Shown: positions 26,395 through 35,669, counted from the first letter of the stretch. The stretch is DNA of 64,000 nt from Aquimarina sp. ERC-38 (GCF_026222555.1 NZ_CP098511.1:2337501-2401500), one strand, 5' to 3'. Made by a program: numbers and translations. The notes: generated by a model not told the origin, from the letters alone.

Positions 26395-28047
26395 TTATCC
26401 GTTCATGGATATCAGGAATTCGTCGTTATTACGAGTTTGTTTAAATCGTTGATTGATAAATTCCATGGCCTCTACCGGATTCATATCCGCCAGGTATTTT
26501 CTCATAATCCACATTCTCTGGACAGTTGTGTCATCCAGAAGAATATCATCTCTACGAGTGCTACTGGATATAAGGTCAATGGCGGGGAAGATACGTTTAT
26601 TTGCTATTCTTCTATCTAGTTGTAATTCCATATTTCCGGTACCTTTAAATTCCTCAAAAATTACTTCGTCCATTTTTGATCCGGTATCAGTCAGGGCGGT
26701 TGCGATTATAGATAGCGAACCACCTCCTTCAATATTTCGTGCTGCCCCAAAGAATCTTTTAGGTTTGTGCAACGCATTTGCATCTACACCACCACTTAAT
26801 ATCTTACCACTGGCAGGTTGTACAGTGTTATAAGCCCTGGCTAGACGCGTAATAGAATCTAGTAATATAACCACATCATGACCACATTCTACCAATCTTT
26901 TTGCTTTTTCTAAAACAATATTAGCCACTTTTACATGTTCATTTGCTTCTTTATCAAAGGTAGAAGCTACTACTTCTCCCTTTACGTTACGTTGCATGTC
27001 CGTAACTTCTTCCGGACGTTCATCAATTAAAAGGATCATTTGATAAACTTCGGGATGATTAGCAGCAATAGCATTTGCTACATCTTTTAATAACATCGTT
27101 TTACCGGTTTTGGGCTGGGACACGATCATTCCTCTTTGTCCTTTTCCGATAGGGGCAAACAAATCCATGATCCGTGTAGAAATGGTACTTTGTCTTTCTG
27201 CTAGTTTAAATTTTTCTTGTGGAAATAAAGGTGTCAAATGCTCAAATGCAACCCGGTCCCGAACTACCTGCGGATCTAAACCATTAATTTTATTCACTTT
27301 AATCAGCGGAAAATATTTTTCGCCTTCTTTAGGTGGACGTACTTGTCCCAATACCGTATCTCCGGTTTTTAATCCGAACAAGCGTATTTGAGATTGTGAA
27401 ACATAAATATCATCAGGAGAAGATAAGTAGTTGTAGTCACTTGACCGTAAAAAGCCATATCCATCCTGCATGATATCAAGAACTCCTTCACTCTCTATAA
27501 TAGCATCAAATTCAAAGTCCGGTTCTTTATATCGGTTCCGATTGTCTCGATTCCCATTATCCCGATTACCGTTATCCCGGTTATTATGATCCCTTTTTTG
27601 AGGGTTATTATTGTTATTATGCTTAGGTTTCGGATGGTTTTTCTCTTGTGGTTTATTTCTATGCTCCCTGTTATCGTTAGGGCTTTTATTCTCTCTTTTT
27701 ACGGGAGGTCTTTTAGCTTCAGGGGTTTCTTCTTTCTCTTTTGGAGTTTCCAATTGAGTCTTCTTTTCAGAAGTTTCAGGTTTGTCTTCACTTACTTTTT
27801 TACGGGGTACCGTTTTTCTAGCTGGTTTTGGTTTACTTTCCTGCTTTTTTTCAGTAGTATCACCGATTATTGTATTTTCAGAAGAAATGACTTCTTCTAT
27901 CTTTTTTGGATTAGAAGCTTGATAATCAAGTATTTGATATACCAGGTCTAATTTTTTTAAGGTACGATATTTTGGTACGTTCAAATTTTTTGCCATCTCC
28001 TGGAGTTCCGGCAGTTTTTTTGCTTTTAATTCAGAAATCTCTAACAT
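26395..28047 (-). CDS. rho: Transcription termination factor Rho with disordered insert
   Basis: 550 residues versus about 420 in E. coli. Rho is the hexameric RNA helicase that ends transcription of untranslated RNA. The N-terminal SAP-like Rho_N domain (about 1-45, [20 protein letters not shown]) is followed by a low-complexity, Lys/Glu- then Asn/Arg-rich stretch (about 55-175, including [17 protein letters not shown]). The RNA-binding cold-shock-like domain (about 180-255) and the ATPase core follow, with P-loop QPKTGKTM (311-318), [13 protein letters not shown] and the Q/R-loop region [11 protein letters not shown]. Long disordered inserts are known in Bacteroidota Rho, where one has been linked to condensate formation. 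Its own mRNA ends at an intrinsic hairpin. Confidence 0.97.
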   Translation of the reverse strand: MLEISELKAKKLPELQEMAKNLNVPKYRTLKKLDLVYQILDYQASNPKKIEEVISSENTIIGDTTEKKQESKPKPARKTVPRKKVSEDKPETSEKKTQLETPKEKEETPEAKRPPVKRENKSPNDNREHRNKPQEKNHPKPKHNNNNNPQKRDHNNRDNGNRDNGNRDNRNRYKEPDFEFDAIIESEGVLDIMQDGYGFLRSSDYNYLSSPDDIYVSQSQIRLFGLKTGDTVLGQVRPPKEGEKYFPLIKVNKINGLDPQVVRDRVAFEHLTPLFPQEKFKLAERQSTISTRIMDLFAPIGKGQRGMIVSQPKTGKTMLLKDVANAIAANHPEVYQMILLIDERPEEVTDMQRNVKGEVVASTFDKEANEHVKVANIVLEKAKRLVECGHDVVILLDSITRLARAYNTVQPASGKILSGGVDANALHKPKRFFGAARNIEGGGSLSIIATALTDTGSKMDEVIFEEFKGTGNMELQLDRRIANKRIFPAIDLISSSTRRDDILLDDTTVQRMWIMRKYLADMNPVEAMEFINQRFKQTRNNDEFLISMNG

Positions 28048-28215
28048 TTAAATAGTTGTATAATTTTAATCCTGATATGAATTTTCTAAAAGAATTTTTG
28101 GGAATAGATTATTAAGAGGGTTGGCGGTTGCGTTGAAATAAAACCGTCTTATTTTGAGTTGCAAGTATACAACATTATTTTCAATATTTTTCACTTATAA
28201 AATAAAAGAAACAAT

Positions 28216-28223
28216 TACTTTTG
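28216..28223 (+). promoter_or_regulatory. Promoter -7 box of the DUF4293 gene
   Basis: TACTTTTG matches TAnnTTTG and ends 13 bases before the ATG at 28237, implying a very short leader. Confidence 0.5.
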
Positions 28224-28236
28224 CTTTTTTCTAATT

Positions 28237-28647
28237 ATGTTACAAAGAATTCAGACAATTTACCTACTACTGGCAGCAGCTGTTTCCGGGGCAATTTGCA
28301 TTTTTGTACCTTACGGGATTGATGCCAATAAAGTAGAAATCTACGCTTATGAAAAACCGCTAGTGTTCGGATTATTTATAGCATCTGCTTTACTCTCGCT
28401 AATTACTGTATTTCTATATAAAAACCGAAAGCTTCAGTTTGTTCTGGGGCGGGTTAATATCTTATTAAACTTAATTTTACTAGGAGTATTTGTTTACTGG
28501 TCGCTAACTATATCTGGAGAAACTATGGTTTCTGAGAAAGGTATTGGGATGGTGATTCCTATCGTTTCTATCGTTTTATTAGTAATGGCCAATAAGGCTA
28601 TTAAAAAGGATGAAGATCTTGTAAAATCTGTAGACCGTTTACGATAA
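28237..28647 (+). CDS. DUF4293 membrane protein
   Basis: 136 residues with four predicted membrane segments (about 5-25, 46-62, 69-90 and 103-121) and a charged C-terminus (IKKDEDLVKSVDRLR). The start MLQRIQTIYLLLAAAVSG is characteristic of the Bacteroidota family DUF4293. Its function is unknown. It diverges from rho, a common neighbourhood in this group as far as I recall. A terminator follows at 28677. Confidence 0.87.
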   Translation: MLQRIQTIYLLLAAAVSGAICIFVPYGIDANKVEIYAYEKPLVFGLFIASALLSLITVFLYKNRKLQFVLGRVNILLNLILLGVFVYWSLTISGETMVSEKGIGMVIPIVSIVLLVMANKAIKKDEDLVKSVDRLR

Positions 28648-28676
28648 ACCTTAAATCTTAGTAGTATTAGTGCGTG

Positions 28677-28707
28677 AACCCGAAGTATGCCAACTTCGGG
28701 TTTTTTT
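28677..28707 (+). terminator. Intrinsic terminator after the DUF4293 gene
   Basis: A perfect 10-base stem (AACCCGAAGT / ACTTCGGGTT) with a 6-base loop, followed by a run of T. Confidence 0.88.
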
Positions 28708-28760
28708 ATAGGTGACATCTATTACTTTTAAAAAATCATATGGTTTTATGTATTGTAATT

Positions 28761-28986
28761 ATTGGTGACCGATGGAAATAAATTATAGTTTACAAAACAT
28801 CGTAAAATAAGGTAATTGTAAACTTTAAAATATGTAGAGGCTACTTTTTAAAAGTAATTTGTTTTTTCTGACATAAATAATTTAATAATGTTACTTTTCT
28901 AATATTATGATGATTAGTCTTAATTCTTGAAGTGATAGCGACCTGCCCGTCTGCAGGCGGGTCTTGAATCTTTACCTCACACTAAT
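28761..28986 (+). repeat. Interspersed element copy B (diverged, with GC-rich insert)
   Basis: 226 bases, ATTGGTGACCGATGGAAA at the left and TTTACCTCACACTAAT at the right, the most diverged of the four copies. It keeps the internal inverted pair (TAGTTTACAA / TTGTAAACTT), TTTTTAAAAGTAATTTG, GATTAGTCTTAATTCTTG and GTGATAGCGA. Between GCGA and TCTTGAAT it carries about 20 extra GC-rich bases (28942-28962) absent from the other copies. Confidence 0.78.
28942..28962. repeat. GC-rich palindrome inserted in element copy B
   Basis: CCTGCCCGTCTGCAGGCGGG contains nested inverted pairs (CCTGC/GCAGG and CCCG/CGGG). It is far more GC-rich than its surroundings and interrupts a word conserved in the other copies. 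Short GC-rich palindromes of this kind recur in flavobacterial genomes as small REP-like units, to my recollection. Confidence 0.6.
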
Positions 28987-29003
28987 TATATTAGTAGTTT
29001 TCT

Positions 29004-29498
29004 TTATTTTGAACCTAATTCAATGACTTCCATATCTTTAATTCGATCTTTATCTATAGTAAAGCGTACCATCGTTCTTTTTTTATGAAAGCCGTGTTTT
29101 CCTGCTGCACCCGGGTTAATATGTAGTATATGATTTTCCTTATCATTCATCACTTTTAAAATGTGTGAATGTCCGCATATAAATAAGCGGGGTTGATACT
29201 CCTGTAATAAGGGCTTGGTTCTTTTATTATATTTAGGGGGATATCCACCTATATGAGTCATCCAGACCGAGATTTCTTCACAATAAAAGCGCTGGTCTAA
29301 CGGAAAGCTTTTTCTGATAGATGCATCATCTATATTGCCATATACTGCTTTTAAAGGTTTTAAAGCTTCAATAGCATCGGTGACTTTATTGTTTCCTATA
29401 TCTCCTGCATGCCAAACTTCATCGGCTAATGAAACATAGTGTAATATTCGGTCATCAATATAACTATGCGTATCACTTAATACTAGTATATTTTTCAA
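29004..29498 (-). CDS. YfcE/MJ0936-type metallophosphoesterase
   Basis: 164 residues with the calcineurin-like metal-binding motifs in order: SDTHSY (8-13, D-x-H), HAGDIGN (30-36, G-D), VYGNIDD (53-59, G-N), and GHSHIL (113-118, G-H-x-H). The compact size and lack of a cap domain match the YfcE/YsnB phosphodiesterase group. The natural substrate is unknown. It diverges from truA. Confidence 0.92.
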   Translation of the reverse strand: MKNILVLSDTHSYIDDRILHYVSLADEVWHAGDIGNNKVTDAIEALKPLKAVYGNIDDASIRKSFPLDQRFYCEEISVWMTHIGGYPPKYNKRTKPLLQEYQPRLFICGHSHILKVMNDKENHILHINPGAAGKHGFHKKRTMVRFTIDKDRIKDMEVIELGSK

Positions 29499-29544
29499 AG
29501 GCTGCTATTTAAGGGATAGAACTACAAATATCTGTAATTTGAAG

Positions 29545-29552
29545 TATCTTTG
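29545..29552 (+). promoter_or_regulatory. Promoter -7 box of truA
   Basis: TATCTTTG, an exact TAnnTTTG match, 66 bases before the truA ATG; it also reads as a box identical to that of argS. Confidence 0.5.
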
Positions 29553-29618
29553 AAATGAATCAAGAAAAAAGATAGCTTTACTTTTTAAATATTTCTGGTA
29601 ATAAGTCCTACAGATCAC

Positions 29619-30362
29619 ATGCGTTATTTTATAGATATTTCTTTTAAGGGAAGTTCTTATCATGGGTGGCAAAAACAACCCAATGCTAATACGGTACAAG
29701 AAACCATTGAAGAAAAATTATCCATTTTATTTCATAGAAAGGTGGATATTATCGGAGCCGGACGAACAGATAGTGGGGTTCATGCCCGACAATTGATTGC
29801 ACACCTGGACCTGGATGAGAGCGAAGACCTGACCAACATATTATATAGATTAAATTCTTTTTTACCTCAGAATATTTCGATCAACTCAATAGTCCCGGTA
29901 ATTTATGAAGCACATGCGAGGTTCTCTGCCTTATCCAGGTCTTATATATATAAAGTACATACTCAAAAAAATCCTTTTTTCAACGATTTTTCTTATTTGG
30001 TTACGCATCCTTTAGATATAGCAATGATGAATAAAGCAGCTGGTATGTTATTAGATTATAAAAACTTTAAATGTTTTAGTAAAGGTAAAACAGACGTTAA
30101 AACCTATTTTTGTGATATTAAAGAGGCAGGCTGGCGAATGGAAGGAAACCAATTACAATTTTACATTAAAGCGGATCGTTTTTTACGAAATATGGTAAGG
30201 GCCATTGTAGGTACACTGCTGGAAATTGGTTCGGGTAAATTACCTATTACGGAACTCCCGGTAATTATTGAAAGCCAGAACAGAAGCAAAGCAGGATTTT
30301 CAGTACCGGCACATGGCTTATACCTGCAAGAAGTAACCTACCCCCAATCTATTTATTTATAA
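29619..30362 (+). CDS. truA: tRNA pseudouridine(38-40) synthase
   Basis: 247 residues. TruA converts uridines 38-40 of the tRNA anticodon stem to pseudouridine. The catalytic aspartate is Asp51 in GAGRTDSGVHARQ. The other family segments are FKGSSYHGWQKQP (9-21), ALSRSYIYKV, and FLRNMVRAIVGTLLEIGSGK, followed by AGFSVPAHGLYL at the C-terminus. The ABC exporter gene follows after 3 bases, so the two are cotranscribed. Confidence 0.97.
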   Translation: MRYFIDISFKGSSYHGWQKQPNANTVQETIEEKLSILFHRKVDIIGAGRTDSGVHARQLIAHLDLDESEDLTNILYRLNSFLPQNISINSIVPVIYEAHARFSALSRSYIYKVHTQKNPFFNDFSYLVTHPLDIAMMNKAAGMLLDYKNFKCFSKGKTDVKTYFCDIKEAGWRMEGNQLQFYIKADRFLRNMVRAIVGTLLEIGSGKLPITELPVIIESQNRSKAGFSVPAHGLYLQEVTYPQSIYL

Positions 30363-30365
30363 CCT

Positions 30366-32126
30366 ATGGCTCAAGATAATGGAAACGCTTTTGACCTTAA
30401 TTTGTTTCGCAGGCTTTTAAGATATACTCGACCTTACCGGTTAGTATTTGTATTTGTAAGTTTTGCCGCAATTGTCATTTCATCACTGACTATTTTACAA
30501 CCGCATTTTCTTAAGTTAATAGTAGATGATGCGATTAAAACAACAAATCAAGAGTTATTGGTATCCTATATCTCCATTTTACTATTGTTGTTGCTTGCCG
30601 AAGTGGTTTTTCAATTCTTCTTTATTTATTTCACAAACTGGCTAGGCCAGGAAGTAATTCGGGATTTAAGAGTAGAATTGTTTGAACACATGCTTGCTTT
30701 TAAAAAACAGTATTACGATCAGACCGCGGTAGGTCGCTTAGTAACCCGTGCGGTGAATGACATTGAAACGATTGCCAGTATCTTTAGTCAGGGACTATTC
30801 ATGATTATCAGTGACTTGTTAAAGATGACGGCGATACTTTTATATATGTTTTACCAGAGTTGGCAACTGTCATTAATTGTTTTGGCTATTTTCCCGTTTT
30901 TACTATACGCTACCCGGGTTTTTCAGAAAAAGATGAAGATTGCTTTTGAAGAAGTTAGAATGCAGGTTTCCAATCTCAATTCCTTTGTACAGGAGCGGAT
31001 TACCGGTATGAAAATAGTCCAATTGTTTACCAGGGAAAAAATTGAGTACGAAAAGTTTAAAGATATTAATAATAAACACAGAAAAGGCTGGATAAAGACA
31101 GTCTGGTATAATTCCATATTTTTTCCGATTGCTGAAATCTGTAGTTCCATCGCCATAGGCTTGATTGTTTGGTTTGGAGGATTACGAGTTTTAGAAGGAA
31201 ATACTATTAGCCTTGGGTTAATTTTTGCCTTTATTCAACTGGTTTCTTTACTTTTCCGGCCATTACGTCAAATAGCAGATAAATTTAATACGTTACAAAT
31301 GGGAATGGTAGCGGCTAACCGGGTGTTTGCTATTTTAGATACAAATTCTAAAATTGATAATAAGGGTACGTTGACATTACAGCATGTTTCCGGGGCTATT
31401 ACTTTTAAAGATGTACGTTTTAGCTATATTAAAGGAGAAGAAGTCCTAAAGGGTATTTCGTTTAAGGTCAATCCCGGAGAAACGGTGGCCATTGTGGGCG
31501 CTACAGGTGCAGGTAAATCTACCATTATTAATCTGCTAAATCGATTCTATTCTATTGATAGCGGTGAAATCCTGGTAGATTCGAAAAATATTAATACAAT
31601 TAAACTAGAATCTCTAAGAAGTCATATTGCTGTGGTATTACAAGATGTATTTCTTTTTGCAGATTCTATTCTTAATAACATTACCCTGGACCAGAAAGAA
31701 ATCACCGAGCAGCAGGTAATTACAGCTGCACAAAAAATTGGTATTCATAAATTTATACAGAGCTTACCCAACGGTTATCACTATAATGTAAAAGAACGAG
31801 GGAGTATGTTGTCTTCGGGTCAGCGACAACTCATTTCTTTTTTAAGGGCGTATGTATCTAACCCTAGTATCTTAGTTTTAGATGAAGCCACATCATCCGT
31901 AGATTCTTATAGCGAGCAATTAATACAAGAGGCTACCAGTAAAATTACAAAAGGAAGAACTTCTATTGTCATTGCACACCGATTAGCTACAATTCGTAAT
32001 GCGGATAAGATTATTGTAATGGATGACGGGTATATTGTTGAACAGGGAACCCATGAAGAACTACTAACAATAACCGATGGATATTACAAGAATCTGTATG
32101 AAGTTCAGTTTGCCGCGGTTTCTTAA
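30366..32126 (+). CDS. ABC exporter, fused permease and ATPase (MsbA/MdlB-like)
   Basis: 586 residues. An N-terminal membrane domain with six helices (about 25-320, starting LLRYTRPYRLVFVFVSFAAIVISSL in character) is fused to an ATPase domain. Walker A GATGAGKST is near 377-385, the Q-loop LQDVFLF near 425, the signature LSSGQRQL near 482 (S-S-G-Q instead of the usual S-G-G-Q), Walker B ILVLDEATS near 502 and the switch histidine IAHRLAT near 538. It is a half-transporter working as a dimer, exporting lipid, drug or peptide. The conserved truA linkage does not reveal the substrate. Confidence 0.93.
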   Translation: MAQDNGNAFDLNLFRRLLRYTRPYRLVFVFVSFAAIVISSLTILQPHFLKLIVDDAIKTTNQELLVSYISILLLLLLAEVVFQFFFIYFTNWLGQEVIRDLRVELFEHMLAFKKQYYDQTAVGRLVTRAVNDIETIASIFSQGLFMIISDLLKMTAILLYMFYQSWQLSLIVLAIFPFLLYATRVFQKKMKIAFEEVRMQVSNLNSFVQERITGMKIVQLFTREKIEYEKFKDINNKHRKGWIKTVWYNSIFFPIAEICSSIAIGLIVWFGGLRVLEGNTISLGLIFAFIQLVSLLFRPLRQIADKFNTLQMGMVAANRVFAILDTNSKIDNKGTLTLQHVSGAITFKDVRFSYIKGEEVLKGISFKVNPGETVAIVGATGAGKSTIINLLNRFYSIDSGEILVDSKNINTIKLESLRSHIAVVLQDVFLFADSILNNITLDQKEITEQQVITAAQKIGIHKFIQSLPNGYHYNVKERGSMLSSGQRQLISFLRAYVSNPSILVLDEATSSVDSYSEQLIQEATSKITKGRTSIVIAHRLATIRNADKIIVMDDGYIVEQGTHEELLTITDGYYKNLYEVQFAAVS

Positions 32127-32212
32127 CAAATGATACCTTTAATATTCATATTAGAACAGCTGCATACAACACGGATGTAGAAAACCTAAAAGAGAGATAA
32201 TAATAATTCAAA

Positions 32213-33043
32213 TTAAGATAAATCCTTCCGTAACTTTTCTTCCAAGTCCAGCCAGTTTTTATAAGGGACAAAATTTCCGTTTTTGATATACGAAGTTTTA
32301 CCGGACTCTTCACTAACTATCAAAACAACAGCATCCGTTTTTTCAGAAATTCCGATGGCGGCTCGATGCCGTAAACCGAAGCGTAACGGAATATTACGTT
32401 CGTTGGTTACTGGTAATATTGCCCGGGTGGCTACAATTTTGTTTTCTTCGATGATAATAGCACCGTCATGTAAGGGACTGTTTTTATAAAAAATACTTTC
32501 TAGAATGGGAGTGTTTAGAATAATATTCATACGATCTCCACTGGTTTTTACAAAGTCCAGCGAGGTACTTCTCTTAATAACAATCAGCGCACCAGTATGG
32601 CTTTTGCCCATTTTTTCACAAGCTTTGATAATAGCTTTAATGTCTGTTGTAGATTCTTCACCGTCGTCCCTTATAAACTTGAGTTGTTTCAAAAAAGCTC
32701 TATTTCGACCAAAATTGGTAGACCCAATCATTAATAAGAATTTTCGGATTTCCTGTTGAAACACAACAATTAAGGCAAACATACCAACCCCAATAAACTC
32801 ACCTAAAACACTACTTAACATTTCCATGTTTAATAGCTGAGTCAATTTCCAGACCAGGTAAATAATAACAATACCGATAAAGATATTGATAGCGGCAGTT
32901 CCTTTTACCAATTTATAAATGTAATAAAGCAAGGTAGCCACCAGGACTATGTCAACTACATCTAAAATTCTCAGGTCAATCAGATCCAACGATAAGGGTT
33001 TATGTAAAAATATAAAATTAATAGTTGTACAGGCTTCATACAT
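32213..33043 (-). CDS. cdaA: Membrane diadenylate cyclase (CdaA)
   Basis: 276 residues. Makes the second messenger c-di-AMP from two ATP. Three N-terminal membrane segments (about 25-45, 52-70 and 75-95) precede the DAC domain with the catalytic DGA motif in LHDGAIII (about 188-195) and the RHRAAIG motif (about 227-233). The start at 33043 adds a short tail (MYEACTTINF) before the usual beginning; the next candidate start is not an ATG, so this end is uncertain. No CdaR or GlmM gene is adjacent, unlike in Firmicutes. Confidence 0.95.
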   Translation of the reverse strand: MYEACTTINFIFLHKPLSLDLIDLRILDVVDIVLVATLLYYIYKLVKGTAAINIFIGIVIIYLVWKLTQLLNMEMLSSVLGEFIGVGMFALIVVFQQEIRKFLLMIGSTNFGRNRAFLKQLKFIRDDGEESTTDIKAIIKACEKMGKSHTGALIVIKRSTSLDFVKTSGDRMNIILNTPILESIFYKNSPLHDGAIIIEENKIVATRAILPVTNERNIPLRFGLRHRAAIGISEKTDAVVLIVSEESGKTSYIKNGNFVPYKNWLDLEEKLRKDLS

Positions 33044-33253
33044 TAAATTTATACGAATATTCCTTTAAGAAGAGGGCGTGGGATAGCACCAGGCTTTGTT
33101 TTACTATTTATAAATATTATGAATAATATAACTAGATCAACATTAGATAGCACGAATCTTCTATGCCGCTTTACATACATTTAGCTATAAAAGTAAAATA
33201 AGCTTTGGCCTTAGCTTTAAAAATATTAAGTACTTTAGCCCCTTTTTTAAAAT

Positions 33254-34090
33254 ATGAAAACACCTGATTACATTGGTTACGTATTTGAAGTTACACCGGT
33301 ACAACCCGGAACAGAAATATTAATTGCGCAACTAGGGCTGGTAGGATTCGAAAGTTTTGTGGAAAATGAATCTCAAGTAGAAGCCTCTATCCAAAAAGAA
33401 GATTGGTACGCTACTATTCTCGATGAGATACAAATACTGAAATCGGATGAGTTTAAGATTACGTATACCTATAAAGAGATTACTCCTGTAAATTGGAATG
33501 AAGAATGGGAGAAGAATTTTACTCCCATCATAGTTGATGATGTTTGTAGTATTCGAGCTTCCTTTCATAACAAGCCTGCCTGTTTGTATGATATAGTGAT
33601 TAATCCTAAAATGTCTTTTGGAACCGGTCATCATGAGACTACGTTTATGATGGTACAGCATTTACTAGTATTAGATATGAAAGGAAAATCTTTGTTGGAT
33701 ATGGGTTGTGGTACTGGGGTTTTAGCCATTCTCGCAGAAAAATTAGGCGCTGGTCAGGTAGATGCTATCGATATTGATAATTGGTGTTATCTGAATACTA
33801 AAGAGAATTTACAACTAAATAATACTAGAACTATTGAAGTTTTTGAAGGAGATGCAGGAAGTATTCAAAATACGTATGATATTATCATTGCTAACATTAA
33901 TCGTAATATCCTGGTAGAAGATATACCGGTATATGCTCAACACCTTCGTAAAAACGGATTACTTCTTTTAAGTGGCTTTTATAAAGAGGATATACCTTTA
34001 ATTGATGAAGTATGTAATCAGAATCAATTAGTGAAAGTCAAGCAGATAGAAAGAAATAACTGGATGGCAGTAAGTTACCAGTTAAATTAA
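33254..34090 (+). CDS. prmA: Ribosomal protein L11 methyltransferase
   Basis: 278 residues. Uses S-adenosylmethionine to trimethylate ribosomal protein L11. An N-terminal L11-binding domain (1-95) is joined to a Rossmann methyltransferase domain with SFGTGHHETT (about 122-131), the SAM loop LLDMGCGTGVLAI (about 145-157) and the IIANINRNIL catalytic segment (about 212-221). ClpS follows after 56 bases with its own promoter-like box. This prmA-clpS order is familiar from Bacteroidota. Confidence 0.96.
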   Translation: MKTPDYIGYVFEVTPVQPGTEILIAQLGLVGFESFVENESQVEASIQKEDWYATILDEIQILKSDEFKITYTYKEITPVNWNEEWEKNFTPIIVDDVCSIRASFHNKPACLYDIVINPKMSFGTGHHETTFMMVQHLLVLDMKGKSLLDMGCGTGVLAILAEKLGAGQVDAIDIDNWCYLNTKENLQLNNTRTIEVFEGDAGSIQNTYDIIIANINRNILVEDIPVYAQHLRKNGLLLLSGFYKEDIPLIDEVCNQNQLVKVKQIERNNWMAVSYQLN

Positions 34091-34124
34091 AGCAAACATG
34101 TTTTTTAATTTATTCAGTATCGAC

Positions 34125-34132
34125 TATATTTG
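34125..34132 (+). promoter_or_regulatory. Promoter -7 box of clpS
   Basis: TATATTTG matches TAnnTTTG and ends 14 bases before the clpS ATG. Confidence 0.5.
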
Positions 34133-34146
34133 AAAAAAATTAGCAC

Positions 34147-34422
34147 ATGAGCGTTCAGGAAGAAGTTTTAGAAGAGGTTTTAGAACAGGTAACTGAAAAG
34201 AACAATAATCAAATTGTTCTGTTTAATGATGATTTCAATACATTTGACCATGTAATTGAAATGTTAATTGTAGCATGTGATCACTCTGCACTTCAAGCTG
34301 AACAATGCGCAATGTTAGTACATTACAAAGGAAAATGTACGGTAAAAACAGGAGGATATGAAGATCTGGTTCCCAGATGTTCTAAATTATTAGAGGCCGG
34401 ACTTACCGCTGAAATTCAGTAA
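34147..34422 (+). CDS. clpS: ATP-dependent Clp protease adaptor ClpS
   Basis: 91 residues. ClpS delivers N-end-rule substrates to ClpAP-type proteases. Hallmarks: the flexible N-terminal extension, the NDDFNTFDHVIEML segment (29-42, with the substrate-binding N-D-D/T-F core), the VHYKGKC segment and the C-terminal LEAGLTAEI helix. The family's usual N-D-x-x-T-P-x-x-x-V appears as NDDFNTFDHV. No clpA is in the window. Confidence 0.94.
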   Translation: MSVQEEVLEEVLEQVTEKNNNQIVLFNDDFNTFDHVIEMLIVACDHSALQAEQCAMLVHYKGKCTVKTGGYEDLVPRCSKLLEAGLTAEIQ

Positions 34423-34523
34423 TACATAAACGAACTTAAAACGCAATAGGTATCTATCGTACGTATCAGATGAAAAGTTATATTTCATGTTGAATATTTA
34501 CCTGACTTTTAATATTCTTTATT

Positions 34524-34729
34524 ATTAGTGTCCGGTTAAAATAAATAAAAGTTTAGAAGGCATAGTAAAATAAGGTAATTCCAAACTTTGAACTATTTGG
34601 TGGTTGCTTTTCACTTTTTAAAAGTAACTTGTTATTTAACGTAAATATTGATTTTCCATACTATAATGATTAATCTTGATTCTTGATTCTAGAAGTGATA
34701 GCGATCCTGAATATTTACCGGACATTAAT
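34524..34729 (+). repeat. Interspersed element copy C
   Basis: 206 bases, ends ATTAGTGTCCGGTTAAA and TTTACCGGACATTAAT (inverted repeats). It is flanked by the 10-base direct repeat ATTCTTTATT at 34514-34523 and 34731-34740, which may be a target-site duplication or part of one. Internal words are shared with copies A, B and D; by eye, C and D agree at most positions. Confidence 0.9.
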
Positions 34730-34896
34730 GATTCTTTATTGTCAAAGTGTGTTTTAAGACTACCTGGAACGTACAACTGTACCTGTAAAGCATAAGGTTA
34801 TTTTATCTTTTTATTTTAAGAACTTGATCCCTACGTAATTGTATTTCTAACTAAATCTAGTGATACCTTCTTTACTGTATGTATATATATTATAAC

Positions 34897-35100
34897 ATTA
34901 GTGTCCGGTTAAATAAATAAAAGTTTGTGAAGCCTAGTAAAAAAGTGATTCCAAACTTTGAACTATTTAGAGATTGCTTTTTACTTTTTTAAAAGTAATT
35001 TGTTATTTAACATAAATATTGATTTTCCATACTATAATGATTAGTCTTGATTCTTGATTCTAGAAGCGATAGCGATCCTGAATGTTTACCGGACATTAAT
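34897..35100 (+). repeat. Interspersed element copy D
   Basis: 204 bases with the same ends as copy C. It keeps the internal inverted pair AAAGTTTG / CAAACTTTG, TTTTTTAAAAGTAATTTG, GATTAGTCTTGATTCTTGATTCTAGAAG and GCGATAGCGATC. Its right flank begins GATTCT as in copy C, so C and D may have arisen by local duplication rather than two insertions. Confidence 0.9.
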
Positions 35101-35275
35101 GATTCTATAATATAATAAATGGCTATGATTTCAGCCTTAACTAGATTTGGGTATAAAACCCTTTAGAAAATTTGAAATTATACCTTTCAGTTTTCATTAT
35201 TGAATACTTCCATAAAGCTAAATTAACTCAAGAAACTATCTGCATTGCTTTAAAAAGCACCTTACAAATGTTAAA

Positions 35276-35314
35276 TTATTAAAATTTTTAAATTTTTTCT
35301 AAAAATTTTAATAA
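35276..35314. other. AT-only 15-bp perfect hairpin
   Basis: TTATTAAAATTTTTA pairs exactly with TAAAAATTTTAATAA around a 9-base loop. It consists of A and T only, so its stability is modest; chance is possible in such AT-rich DNA. Confidence 0.4.
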
Positions 35315-35669
35315 GTAAGAAATTTCTTATGATGTTAACATATTAACTTAGTTGAAATGTTATTGCTTTTTCTATCAGTAATTGCTAACTATCATTAGTT
35401 ATTATTAATATTAGTAGGAAAATACATACAGTTTTTTATCGATAATTCTTTAATTTTACAGATTAAAAAATAAACAATGATACTGCTGTTTTGATGAATA
35501 TAATCTATGGTTTTTAAGTAAACACCTTAAATAGTTCAATGTAATTGACTTTTCATTAAAAAAAATTGACATATCTTTATTTCGAATTATCGAGAAAGGG
35601 GTTACATTATTTGCATTTAAATTTTTATAATTCCATTTTCAAAATAGTAATTAAAACCAAATAATTTTT

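Larger units (their letters stand above)
28648..29003. other. 356-base gap after the DUF4293 gene
   Basis: Contains the terminator at 28677-28707 and repeat element copy B (28761-28986). No gene. Confidence 0.7.
34423..35669. other. 1,247-base gene-free region with two repeat elements
   Basis: Contains element copies C (34524-34729) and D (34897-35100) in the same orientation 167 bases apart, and an AT-only 15-bp hairpin at 35276-35314. No coding frame with recognisable features was found. The last 350 bases must hold the promoter of the M57 lipoprotein. Confidence 0.7.
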
